This document shows, in pieces, positions 25,362 to 35,019 of a stretch of DNA of 64,000 nucleotides (position 1 is its first letter; each line of letters begins with the position of its first letter). The DNA is from Aurelia coerulea (lineage: Eukaryota > Cnidaria > Scyphozoa > Semaeostomeae > Ulmaridae): positions 46,446,663 through 46,510,662 of the forward strand of contig CM076943.1 in assembly GCA_039566865.1 (NCBI GenBank), written 5' to 3'. Position numbers and translations under genes: made by a program. The notes beneath the pieces were generated by a model, which saw only the letters and a program-made list of their open reading frames with translations, had not been told where the DNA came from and did not search any database.

Positions 25362-25564
25362 ATAAAATGGATACTTTAAGTGCGGATGAAGAACGAACGA
25401 GAAATAGACAAAAATTTGATGTTTTTTAGCACACTAAGGCCTTTCAAGTCATTATTATCATCAGAGTGATAGTAATGACTTGAAAGGCCTTAGTGTGCTA
25501 AAAAATATCAAATTTTTGTCTATTTCTCGTTCGTTCTTCATCCGCACTTATACTATCCATTTTA
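25362..25564. repeat. Near-perfect long hairpin (inverted repeat)
   Basis: About 96 bp (25362-25457) is repeated inverted at 25470-25564 with only four or so mismatches and a spacer of about a dozen bases. Shared core blocks include GTGCGGATGAAGAACGAACG and TTAGCACACTAAGGCCTTTC. No target duplication was seen; both sides are flanked by TATATGTAGATAT. A transcript in either direction would form a long double strand. Confidence 0.85.
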
Positions 25565-25629
25565 TATGTAGATATGTACAAAATAGAATGAAATCATGCA
25601 AAAAAATGATTTAATGTTTACTTTTATTA

Positions 25630-26228
25630 TACAGGGTGTCCCAAAAAAATTGTGCCCTGTTTGTCTGAAGATTGCGACAAAACTGCAAAAGATTCTCGCC
25701 AAACTTTTGCATGATGGTGCCCTTCTGATCTCCAATTAAAGTTTGCCACCATCCCCATAAAGATCCGTTGAAAAATGATGGAGCTATGACCTTCAGGAGA
25801 CCAAATTTGCCCGATCACTGAAACCAGCGGTTGGCCATTTTGTCTTTCTAATTTGCAGCGATAAATAGCTTCATGGATTGAAAATGAAACAGCAGCCTCC
25901 AATGTCATAGCTCTCGTGAGGGTTCCGATAATCCTCGGAGAGCTCCACTATTTCTGACGTCAGGGGGGTTATTCTTACCTCGCGCGAAGATACTTATCAC
26001 TGCTGAGTAGTAAGACAAAATGGCCGACCGCTGGTTTCAGTCATCAGGCAAATTTGGTCTTCTGAACGTCATAGCTCCATCATCTTCCAACGGATTTTTA
26101 CGGGGATGGTGGCAAACTTTAATTGAACATTTGAAGAGCACCATCATGCAAAAATTTTGCGAGAATCTTTTGCCGTTTTGTCGCAATCTTCAGACAAACG
26201 GGGCACAGTTTCTTTGGGACACCCTGTA
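25630..26228. mobile_element. Mariner-like MITE, 599-bp type, copy 2
   Basis: Same length, ends and internal arms as 20590-21188, with TA at both edges. It is non-autonomous and carries no transposase. Confidence 0.85.
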
Positions 26229-26337
26229 GTGTTTAGTTTATTTATGTATATATTCGATTTAGATTAGTTATTTCATTGTATGTAATAGCTATAGAAAATA
26301 TCGAATTAACATAAGTTGAAACAAACAAACAAACAAT

Positions 26338-27690
26338 CTCTGATCATTTCTACAGATCTTCTCTTCGCTTTTGCCAAGGCAACTAACAGACGTTTAAAAC
26401 AATCTGAAGGAAGACTTTAGACTTTTCTTACGATTTGAAAATATTTTGATAAGAAGCTCTTAACTTGCGTGCTGGAAGAAATTGTTGAAATTTAAGCAAC
26501 AACTATTCAAGAACATTTGGTATTATTACGGGTGAATCATAGAAAATTTAAACGTTTGAAAAAGTCCGCAAAAGTAATTTCTAAAGTTGAAAACGTTCTT
26601 TCTCACTTATTTAGTCAGTCACAGGCGGCATAGCCTTATTTCAAGTCAAAGATCGTGACAAATATTGTAAAACTAAACGAGAACCTTAATTTTACGATTT
26701 CACATCAATTTCCTATTCATATAGATAGCAACATCATTTGACATTTTCAACTATTTCAGAAACTCTGAAAAGACGAGAATTGGGTACACTGCTAACAAAT
26801 CTATGTGGCTTCATTGTAAGCATAGGTTCCAAATCTTTAAAAAGGCTGGTGTAAAATTGAGTGACCTATTTCTTTGAACTGAATGATTTCAAAGAAACTT
26901 TAGCTATTTCTCTATAATTCTACCGTTGGGCTTTTCTGAAATCTTCAATATTTTCAGAATTAGAGTGTTTTTCTTTTTTTTCTAGAATTCAAGAAAAATT
27001 TTCAAAAAAACTTAAAACTATCGTAATTTCTAAACTGTTTGACACAACATGAAATAATTTCGAAGAAAATCATAGTTTATGAGTGCCTACAATTTGGTAT
27101 CAAGCAGAAGTCTGTCACTCATCTGGTTTACGATTTAGAAATTTGATGACGTCACATCCTCAAATGAGTTTAAATGTAAGATACGCTGTAATCTCCAAAA
27201 ATATTCAAAATTTCTGAAAAGTCCAACGGTAGAATTATAGATAATTATCTAAAGTTTCTTTCAAGCCATTCAATCAGAAGAGATAGCTCATAGAATTTTA
27301 CACCCACCTTTTTACGCCAAGATAAAGATTTGGAACCTATGCTTTCATTGTATGCATCAAAACATGGTAGTTCACTGCTACCTTGAAGCCATTGCTGTCA
27401 ACGTTGATAAATCAATTTAATCTTTGACGTGACACCTCAGATATGACATAATAGATTTTGGAGATTTTCGAATTTCAATTCAATTATTCTCAAATTCAAT
27501 TACTTTTGAACTAATTTTCGATTTTCGTTCAACATTTCCTTTCTTTTTCATCAGTTCTGATGTTTCATGCTTTAATCAGCTACTGACATTATCGCACTTG
27601 GCTCACAACAAATTTTAATAACAACTTTTGGAGGGCTCTTTGCCAATGCTTTTTTATGGTCGGTCGGAGGCACTAATAATTAGTTTCCAG
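26338..27690 (+). repeat. Large dispersed repeat, copy 1, with a nested MITE
   Basis: Sequence on both sides of the nested MITE (26819-27343) matches, inverted, 59675-60500. Shared landmarks include TCTACAGATCTTCT, GCTTCATTGT, CACTTGGCTCACAACAA and the end TTTCCAGCCC. Without the MITE it is about 820 bp. No coding frame or class was recognised. Confidence 0.7.
26819..27343. mobile_element. Foldback MITE (AGCATAGGTTCC family) with 9-bp duplication
   Basis: 525 bp with ends AGCATAGGTTCCAAATCTTT and GGAACCTATGCT. Exact 9-bp duplication TTCATTGTA at 26810-26818 and 27344-27352. The other copy of the host repeat (near 60020-60040, minus strand) lacks the insertion and shows a single copy of the site. 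Diverged relatives lie at 33830-34322 and 51506-51950. Confidence 0.85.
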
Positions 27691-27722
27691 CCCTTCTAGC
27701 AACAAACGTACTACTAGACCTC

Positions 27723-27894
27723 AGTGTTCACACTGCTCCGTATTCATATGAAAACGGATAAAAAAGTATTCGTTTTCGCCTTGCGTTCACACTCCTCCAT
27801 CCTGAAAACGGAGACTTTGAAAACGGAGACTTTTGAAAACGGAGACTTTTGAAAACGGAGACTTTTGAGAACGCAAGTATGCAGTGTGAACACC
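27723..27894. mobile_element. Small foldback with GAAAACGGAGACTTTT repeats upstream of a gene
   Basis: AGTGTTCACACTGC at 27723-27736 is matched inverted by GCAGTGTGAACACC at 27881-27894. Between them are four tandem copies of a GAAAACGGAGACTTTT-like 16-mer (27800-27866). It lies about 70 bp before the start codon at 27963, so it probably forms part of that gene's proximal promoter or 5' region. Confidence 0.55.
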
Positions 27895-27962
27895 GAAAAC
27901 GCAAAAACGGATACTTTTGAAAACTCCAAGAAAATTAGTGATTTCATGTTTTCTAGGAGAAA

Positions 27963-29913
27963 ATGGCATCTTGCAAAAGTCTATTCGTTATATTGTTGGT
28001 GGTCCTTGTTGCTATGGATACAGCAAATGGCTACTTTAGACTAGGAAAAGACCCTAAAGAACGCAATTCAAAGGAGCACCGTAGTCTTGGTATTGATAAC
28101 ATCGAAAGAGGTGTTGCTGCAAAGATTCTGAGGATCATAACAGATTGTGTTTTCAAGGTAGGATTTTTGCCTTTTCTCTAATTTATGGCAGTCAATTGCT
28201 GCAAAGGTTCCGAGGATCATAGCAGATTGTGTTTTCAAGGTAGGATTTTTCTCTTTTCTCTAATTTATGGCAGTCAATTGCTGCAAAGGTTCTGAGGATC
28301 ATAGCAGATTGTGTTTTCAAGGTAGGATTTTTCCCTTTTCTCCAATTTATGGCAGTAAATTGCTGCAAGGTTCTGAGGATCATAACAGATTGTGTTTTCA
28401 AGGTAGGATTTTTCTCTTTTCTCTAATTTATGGCAGTCAATTGCTGCAAAGGTTCTGAGGATCATAGCAGATTGTGTTTTCAAGGTAGGATTTTTCCCTT
28501 TTCTCCAATTTATGGCAGTAAATTGCTGCAAGGTTCTGAGGATCATAACAGATTGTGTTATCAAGGTAGGATTTTTCCCTTTTCTCTAATTTATGGCAGC
28601 CAATTGCTGCAAAGGTTCCGAGGATCATAACAGATTGTGTTTTCAAGGTAGGATTTTCCCTTTTCTCTAATTTATGGCAGTCAATTGTCAATGGGTAAAA
28701 CTCTTTGCTGTGTTTTCCTCAGAAAGAACATGAGCAGCAAACCAATGCAGTTTTTCTTTTTTGTTACTCTTATCTAATTTTGGTAAGGTAAACAAGGACA
28801 GATTTGGTAAGACAATAGCACGAGTTGGTTTTGATTGACACCTCAAATCAAAGCAACTATCGATCGCAGACAAAAGAAATTCTCTCAACCAGTAATTCAA
28901 AACAAGCAAAGCCGCAAAAGTTTCTCTGAAACCCATGTAGCTAGCTCGCTTGTTGTGCATTCCAGAAATTGTTTCTAAGAACAAACATGAGTATAGATCG
29001 AAAGAAGAAGGATATATTTACACATCTGCCACGGGCATTTAATTCATTTGGTTCAAAAGCCGATTGGGAAGCGATTCAAATCTCTTATCACTTTGGGTGT
29101 AATTATAACACTTACTGCTCGGCTGCTGAACCAAAGAAATAAAATGCCCAAGGTAGATGTGAAGATATATCCTTCTTCTTTCGATCTATGCTCATGTTTG
29201 CTCTTGAAAACAATTACTTGGGTTTCAGAGAAACTTTTGCGGCTTTGTTTGTTTTGAATTTATAGTTGGGAGAATTTCCTTTGTCTGCAGTCGCTAATCG
29301 CTTTGAATTGCGGTGTCAATCAAAACCAACTCGTGCTATTGTCTTACCAAATCTGTCCTTGTTGGTACGGTATCTATGTGAATACTTGGGTGGGGAAAAT
29401 GTACCAGAACGCCAGATGGAGTTTTAAGCTTTCTTTAAATTGTTCAACGCTTCAGCTGCCGACAGTCTTTACAATATCATAAGTATAAATGAATAAAAAA
29501 ATGAGAGACAATGAAGCAATATATAGCGTTGCGGTAAAGACGTATCTTATCTTTATGCGAAGAAGTTAAGCTAGGAAGTTCAGTTTATTTATACGAAAAG
29601 TAATGTGCAAGAGCCAAAATAAACAGCAAAATTCTTGACGATAGTCAAATGGTATATGCCCAACTAAACATAACTCAAAAATGCTATTGATGGGAATTTA
29701 TGAACCGAAACTGGGCTCCACAAGTTCCTGTTCCCCAGTAGCTTCACCCCCAGAGATTTAATGCTGTTAGTAGGCAACCTTTCTTGAAAAGTGGAATTAT
29801 TTTGTTTCTTTTGTTATTTCTTCCAGAGATTGAGAAACTCAAGGGAATCTGAACGAGTAAAAAAATTGGAAACAATGGATAATGACTACTATGACATAAA
29901 AGATGGCAAATAG
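27963..29913 (+). CDS. Small secreted peptide precursor, unknown family
   Basis: Exon 1 (27963-28157) encodes MASCKSLFVILLVVLVAMDT and onward. This is a clear signal peptide, probably cleaved near residue 23, followed by a basic region (YFRLGKDPKERNSKEHRS) and an amphipathic cationic segment (GVAAKILRIITDCVFK). It ends at donor AAG|GTAGGA in phase 0. A matching phase-0 exon lies at 29827-29913 after a pyrimidine-rich acceptor (TTATTTCTTCCAG); it adds 28 residues starting RLRNSRESERVKK and ends at TAG. The simplest product is 93 residues. TTTTCTAG just before 27957 may be an acceptor, so a 5' UTR exon is possible. I do not recognise the family. A host-defence or signalling peptide is possible but inferred only from signal, charge and size. 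No AATAAA was seen nearby. Confidence 0.55.
28118..28690 (+). repeat. 82-bp tandem array of a mini-exon plus intron start
   Basis: Seven units of 81-82 bp, the first overlapping the end of exon 1. GATTGTGTT occurs at 28143, 28225, 28307, 28388, 28470, 28551 and 28633. Each later unit is a 34-nt intron-like stretch (GTAGGATTTT...TTTATGGCAG) plus a 48-nt exon-like stretch. Copies at 28192-28239, 28274-28321, 28437-28484 and 28600-28647 are intact in phase 0 and read (S/P)IAAKV(L/P)RII(A/T)DCVFK. Copies at 28356-28402 and 28519-28565 start with TAA and have lost 1 nt. The alternation shows that a two-unit block was duplicated. Confidence 0.9.
28791..29363. mobile_element. MULE-like foldback element, copy C
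   Basis: 573 bp with the same ends as copy A (AACAAGGACAG and its complement). Flanks GGTAAGGTA (28782-28790) and GGTACGGTA (29364-29372) form a 9-bp duplication with one mismatch. It lies in the intron of the secreted-peptide gene. Confidence 0.85.
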
Positions 29914-30986
29914 ATATGACTACGCAAGCGTGAAAATATACAGGTCTCCTGTGTGCATATCAAATTCATAATATCTTACAGCTTAAAACGCTAGTTAACT
30001 AATGATATATCAAGGTTGAACATGTGGTTACTTTTTCTTCGTTTCCTTCTTCTTTCTGGCAAGCAGCAAAAAATGTATACGGATTTAGTTGATTTCAGCG
30101 TTTTGAATTTAGCTTTAATCAATGTCTAATCACTCTGCAAATGTTCCTCGATAGTAACTTGGAACACAGGTACCTCGTCTGTTGGTATCAGTGCTTTGAG
30201 AGCAGACGTGTTAATCTTGCAAGCTCAAATTTGCCTCTTCCTGCAAACCAGAGCTTTAGCCTTTTGGCCTAAGCAATTTCTTAAGACGACACAGCGTATG
30301 AACAACTTAGACTTATGATATTTCGTCATTGTTTTCGCTCCATTACCCCCTCCCCCCACACTACCCATTCCGCTTCAACGAATATGACTGTAATACCTGC
30401 GGGTTACGTCAGTCTCATTCAATTAATAACAAACATTTTCAGGGACTTCATTGCATGGATTCCCCCTGCCCCCTCTCTGTCCCATGAACCTGCAGTGGCG
30501 GAATGACTATAACAGTAAAAAATAATTCAATTCAATGGAGCAAAACTTAGACGAATATCATCAGTCTATGAATAACTATGCGTTAAAAAACATCGAACAA
30601 CATTTTGCTACATTTTGTAGAATTTTCGAATGTGCACAATAGTGATAGAAGCTCCAACGCCACTCGATCGAACGTCGCGTATAAAAATGTACAAAATAAC
30701 GTTCGATCCAGGCTCTTTTTAAGAATAGCTAAAAGGTCTATTCATAAGTCAAAATTGTCAAAGTGTTACCAACGAGGTACCATCTAGTTACCATACGTGT
30801 TCTATGAAATGTATAGGTATTGGGATTATAAAGACTTAAACGTGTTACCACGTGTTTACCATCAAAAATAAAAATATATACAAATATCTACATCTTTTTA
30901 TTTCAGATGTTTACACGCGTTAAGTCTATATAATCCCTATACATTTTATATCAACACATATAGTAACACATATAGTAACAAGTTGG
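29914..30986. other. Intergenic, fragments of repeats
   Basis: No gene. 30640-30745 contains GTTCGATCCAGGCTCTTTTT and AGAATAGCTAAAAGGTCTATT, matching the element at 58109-58350. 30800-30960 is a small imperfect inverted repeat around TATAGGTATTGGGATTATA and its complement. Confidence 0.5.
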
Positions 30987-31530
30987 TAAGGGGTCAGCCA
31001 TTTATAACTCTGGGTACCGGGGCGGGCTAGAATTGCTAAACTAGCTAAAAATGTTCATACCCTGTCCAATTTCCCCTAAAAAATTTGGAGCCCCATTGGA
31101 AAATTAGAAAAAAATTCATACCCTACCACTGGCCATATATCAAACTATTTTCAGATAACCATATCACAGAAGTTCTGTTTTTGTAAAAGAGATAGAAAAT
31201 AGAAAAGGCAATGCCATTTGAACTTAATGAAGTACTACCATGGAAGGTCAGTGAGCTGGAATTTTATACAAATATAATGGGGTACAATGGATGATTTGAA
31301 GGCTGTCATTAAGAAGCTAGCTAGAGTTGCAGTTGAGAAGATATGGTATTCCATAGTCCTTATTGTGTCATTGCAATAATTTTCTAAAGAATCTGCCATG
31401 AAAGTTTTCGTACCCCCTCTAAAATTTCCAAAAGAGTTTCATACCCCTCAATTTTCCTTGGAATAGTTTTCATACCCCCACCAATTCTAACCCGCCCCGG
31501 TACCCAGAGTTATAAATGACTGACCCCTAA
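30987..31530. mobile_element. Foldback element with GGGGTCAG ends
   Basis: Ends TAAGGGGTCAGCCATTTATA and its near-complement at 31491-31530 continue through CTCTGGGTACCGGGGCGGG. Length 544 bp. No certain target duplication. The open frames inside are not gene-like. Confidence 0.7.
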
Positions 31531-31597
31531 GACGTGGTAGCGCGTTGAGAGCACCTGTTCACAGGCAAAGTCTAATAAGTTAAATTCTTTTGCCAGA

Positions 31598-31817
31598 CAA
31601 TCCTGGACAAAATATTTGGAACAAAGTTACTTTTTTGCTGATTATCTCAATTCTTCTCGCTCTTACATTTGCACCACCCCTTTTTACCCCCAAAACAATT
31701 TTGGTTGGCATCTTGAAGCTGAAAACATCCAAGCAACATTGTATCGGGGTAAAAGGGGGGTTGTTCATTTGAAATTGTAGAATCTTAGGTTGTTCCAATA
31801 TATTCTGTCCAGGATTG
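31598..31817. mobile_element. Short foldback element (CAATCCTGGACA)
   Basis: 220 bp with inverted ends CAATCCTGGACA and TGTCCAGGATTG and a second inverted block TTGGAAC/GTTCCAA. The mirror-image open frames on both strands reflect the palindrome. Confidence 0.65.
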
Positions 31818-31827
31818 TAGTTTCTTG

Positions 31828-33139
31828 TACATGGGGACCCAAAAAAGTGACCTAACGCAATCCGTTGTAGAAAGAAAAGTAAGTGGCTGATTGAAATGCT
31901 TCTAATGTTGTTCTGTCGCTAAAAGACCAGCCTACGTTGCGAGTATTTCTCGCAATTTTTTCGACACGGCAAACTCCCCGAATTAAGGATTATGAGAAAA
32001 ATGGCATGCTTGAAATCTTCAAAAAGTCGTCAAAACAGGGGATCGATTTGCAGCCTTTCAGATCTTCAAAACAACGAGCAGTGTGTTGCACTTCAGCCTG
32101 GGAATAGGCAACTCAATCGCATGTTGTCAGAGCAAGTTTATAGTCCCTACCCAGCAAGGACAGATTTGGTAAGACAATAGCACGAGTTGGCTTTGATTGA
32201 CACCGCAATTCAAAGCGATTAGCGATCGTAGACAAAGGAAATTCTCTCAACCAGTAATTCAAAACAAGCAAGGCGGCAAAAGTTTCTCTGAAACCCAGAT
32301 AGCTAGCTCACTCGTTGTGCTTTCCAGAAATTATTTTTAAGAACATTGAGGATAGAGCGTAAGAAGAAGGATATATCTACATATTTGCCATGGGCATTTA
32401 ATTCATTTGATCCCAAAGCCGATTGGGAGGCGATTCAATTCTCTTATTGTTTTGTGTGTAATTAACTGACATTTACCCGTTTTCTCAAATTAACACTTAC
32501 TGAATACTGCTCAGCTTCTGAACCAAAGAAATAAAATGCTGCGGTTTTGTTTGTTTTGAATTTCTAATTGAGAGAATTTCCTTTGTCTGCAGCCACCAAT
32601 CGCTTTGAATTCAGGTGTCAATAAAAGTATCTCTTGCTATTGTATTACAAAATCTGTCCTTGTTTCCCTACCCTAGATACCTAAAATATTCTTGTCTCAA
32701 GGGACAAGGATACTCCTGCTTTTCTGTAAGCAATTGTTGAACGTTTCGACTTGCTTTAAAAATTGAATTCCTTTGAAATTCCACAAGTTTACAAAGAACA
32801 TTTATTTTCAGCTCCAAATGATAAACTTAGTCTGGAAACTTTTAACTGATTTGCCTATTCCCAAGCTGAAATGAAAAACCCTCCTCGTTGTATTGAAGAT
32901 CTGGAATGGCTTTAAATCGATCCGCTGTTTTTGACGACTTTTTGTGGATTTCAAGCTTGCCCATTTTCTCAAAATCTTTCATTCGGGATATTTACAGTGA
33001 CGAAAAAATTCCAAAAAATACTGATAATGTAAGGCTATTTTTTTACCGACAAAACAAAGTTTAAAGCATTTCCATCAGCCATGTACCTTTTTTCCTAAAG
33101 CAGATTGCGTTGGGTCACTTTTTTCTGGGTCACCCGGTA
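31828..33139. mobile_element. Mariner-like foldback element hosting MULE copy D
   Basis: TA-flanked ends: GGGGACCCAAAAAAGTGACC on the left (diverged) and GGTCACTTTTTTCTGGGTCACCCGG on the right. Same family as 48223-48840. Removing the insertion at 32153-32664 and one 9-bp duplication leaves about 790 bp, longer than the 618-bp sister copy because the interior differs. Confidence 0.75.
32153..32664. mobile_element. MULE-like foldback element, copy D (nested)
   Basis: 512 bp, start AGCAAGGACAG, end CTGTCCTTGTT. Exact 9-bp duplication TCCCTACCC at 32144-32152 and 32665-32673. It splits the host element at TAGTCCC|TACC..TAGATACC; the uninterrupted form is seen at 11037-11055. Confidence 0.85.
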
Positions 33140-33151
33140 TGTAAAAAACGT

Positions 33152-33330
33152 GTAACTGGAAACCAGTGTGGACTTGCCCAAGTCTCTCCCGTATTTATAA
33201 CGAAACGAATTGCCAACAAAAATTGCCCCAATGCCGCTGCGTATGAGAGTAGGAAAGCCTCTGCGAAGGAAGGAAAGAGAGGAAAGCGGGAGAGACTTGG
33301 GGCAAGTCCAAGACCAGTGTTAATACTGCT
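33152..33330. mobile_element. Short foldback element (GGACTTGCC)
   Basis: AACCAGTGTGGACTTGCCCA at the left and GGGGCAAGTCCAAGACCAGT at the right are inverted, followed by AGTCTCTCCCG and its complement. About 180 bp. Confidence 0.6.
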
Positions 33331-33829
33331 CAATCAAAGAATTTTTAGCTGATTCCCGGGCAAGATCTTTCAAGCAGTACTCCAAAAACAAAGATCAGAA
33401 GACACTTTAAAATGAACGAAAATGATAAAGAAATCGACGAATCAAACTACAACAAATATATACCTACACCCCTATTCAACAATTATGTTGTGAGCTTTCA
33501 CAGCATACGATGCCTTAGTTGTATTTGAATTCGCGTCACTCAGATTTAAATTCGCGCAATTTAATTTCGCGCATCTTAGATACGATATGTTCGCTCAATT
33601 TTAAATTTGCGCACCTATAAGCCCCATACGCCATGGGTTTATTTTCCAAACTTACAGGAAAAATCGACTCTTGTCCTTGGTAGGTCATTTACCGCGAGAA
33701 GTCTCAAGGTTTTGTAAGTTTTCATAGAACATGGCGGGAAGACTAGCATTCTAAAGACAAGAAGTTAGGAAAGTGATCTCCTTTGCCAAAAGGATGCCTG
33801 GAAATTGCAATCACCTTGATTGTGATGCA

Positions 33830-34322
33830 AGGTTGGTATAAGATGATAAAAGGTTGGTAAAAAATTCAATGACCTATTTTTATTGAACTGAATTGCTTCA
33901 AAGACACTTTTGCTATTTTGCTATGATTCTTCTATTGGACTTTTTCGACATTTTCAGGATTTGAGTGTTTTTCTTTATTTTCGAAAAATTTTCAAAAAAG
34001 TTTAGAACCACCGTAATTTTTAAACTTTTTGATGAACCATGAAATAATTTCCAAGAAAGGCTTAGTTAATGGATGTCTACAATAAAGTATCAAACAAAGA
34101 TCTGTCACTTTTTTGGTTTATTATTTAGAAATTTGATGACGTCACATCCTGAAATATAAAATACGCTGTAATTTAAAAAAAAAATCAAAATTTCCGAAAA
34201 GTCCAACGGTAGAATTATAGATAAGTAGCTAAAGTTTCTTTTAAGCCATTTAGTTAGCAGAAATAGGTCATAGAATGTTACACCCACCTTTTTACGCTAA
34301 TTTAAAGATTTGACACCTATGA
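33830..34322. mobile_element. Diverged AGCATAGGTT-family MITE
   Basis: Same internal order as 26819-27343: AATTTGATGACGTCACATCC, then AAGTCCAACGGTAGAATTAT, then TTACACCCACCTTTTTACGC. The ends are degraded (GACACCTATGAT at the right) and no target duplication was found. Confidence 0.7.
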
Positions 34323-34397
34323 TAAATAAACGAGTTCGTATGGCAGCTCTACAATGAGGTAGACAACGCTGTATTTCCTGATTTACTCAGAAACGTG

Positions 34398-34552
34398 GGA
34401 ACCGGGGGCACTGGAGGCACTTGCCCCCCAGAATTTGCGATAAACAAAGAAGTGCCCTTTCTATTTTCAGGAGGTGCCCCTTTAGCTTTATGAGAAAGTG
34501 CCCTTGACGTGTCATGCCCCCCAAGTTTGAGATGCTTCCTACGTCCCTGGTT
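34398..34552. repeat. Dispersed repeat of about 165 bp, copy 2
   Basis: Matches 16762-16925 over its full length in the same orientation. Confidence 0.6.
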
Positions 34553-34710
34553 TTACTTATACCCCAAATTTCGCTCCAGAAACCTTTTTGCGTGGCATAT
34601 TTTACGTTCAGTTTTCATTTCGCGCAAATAGACGTGCGCGAATTCTAATACAACGTGAATTCAAATACAAGGTAGTGAAGACAATTCTTTTTGTATGTAG
34701 TCAAAGAAAA

Positions 34711-35019
34711 TTAAAGGGGCTCCGCCTTCGAATTTCGGTCGAAACAGTGACTTTGTAGCTTTGCTGTTTTTGATGGGCAATATTTCCCTGACGTTTACCT
34801 CTTTTTTCAAAAATGAAAGCATCATTTTGAAGATAAATCTAGGTACTTTACAGAGGAAACAACCAAACCTTCATATCCTTTACGATTGTTTTGATACAAG
34901 CCGATTCTTAACACAAATTTTCGGTGGCTTGGGTGAAGCCATCAAACAAACTGCAGAAAAAATTGGAGAACAATGGACACGTGAGATAAGTTTACAGTTT
35001 GGCGACGGAGCCCCTTTAA
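34711..35019. mobile_element. TTAA-flanked foldback element (piggyBac-like), short
   Basis: 309 bp. TTAA at 34711-34714 and 35016-35019; ends AGGGGCTCCGCC and GGCGACGGAGCCCCT. It shares the AGGGGC tip with 9519-10055. The 105-codon frame overlapping it is not supported as a gene. Confidence 0.65.

Larger units (their letters stand above)
33514..34674. mobile_element. Composite foldback element with nested insertions
   Basis: Outer inverted ends TAGTTGTATTTGAATTCGCG and CGTGAATTCAAATACAAGGTA. Inside lie a diverged copy of the AGCATAGGTT MITE family (33830-34322) and the 165-bp repeat (34398-34552), both probably later arrivals. The TTTCGCGCA/AATTCGCGC motifs near both ends support one original element. 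Confidence 0.5.
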
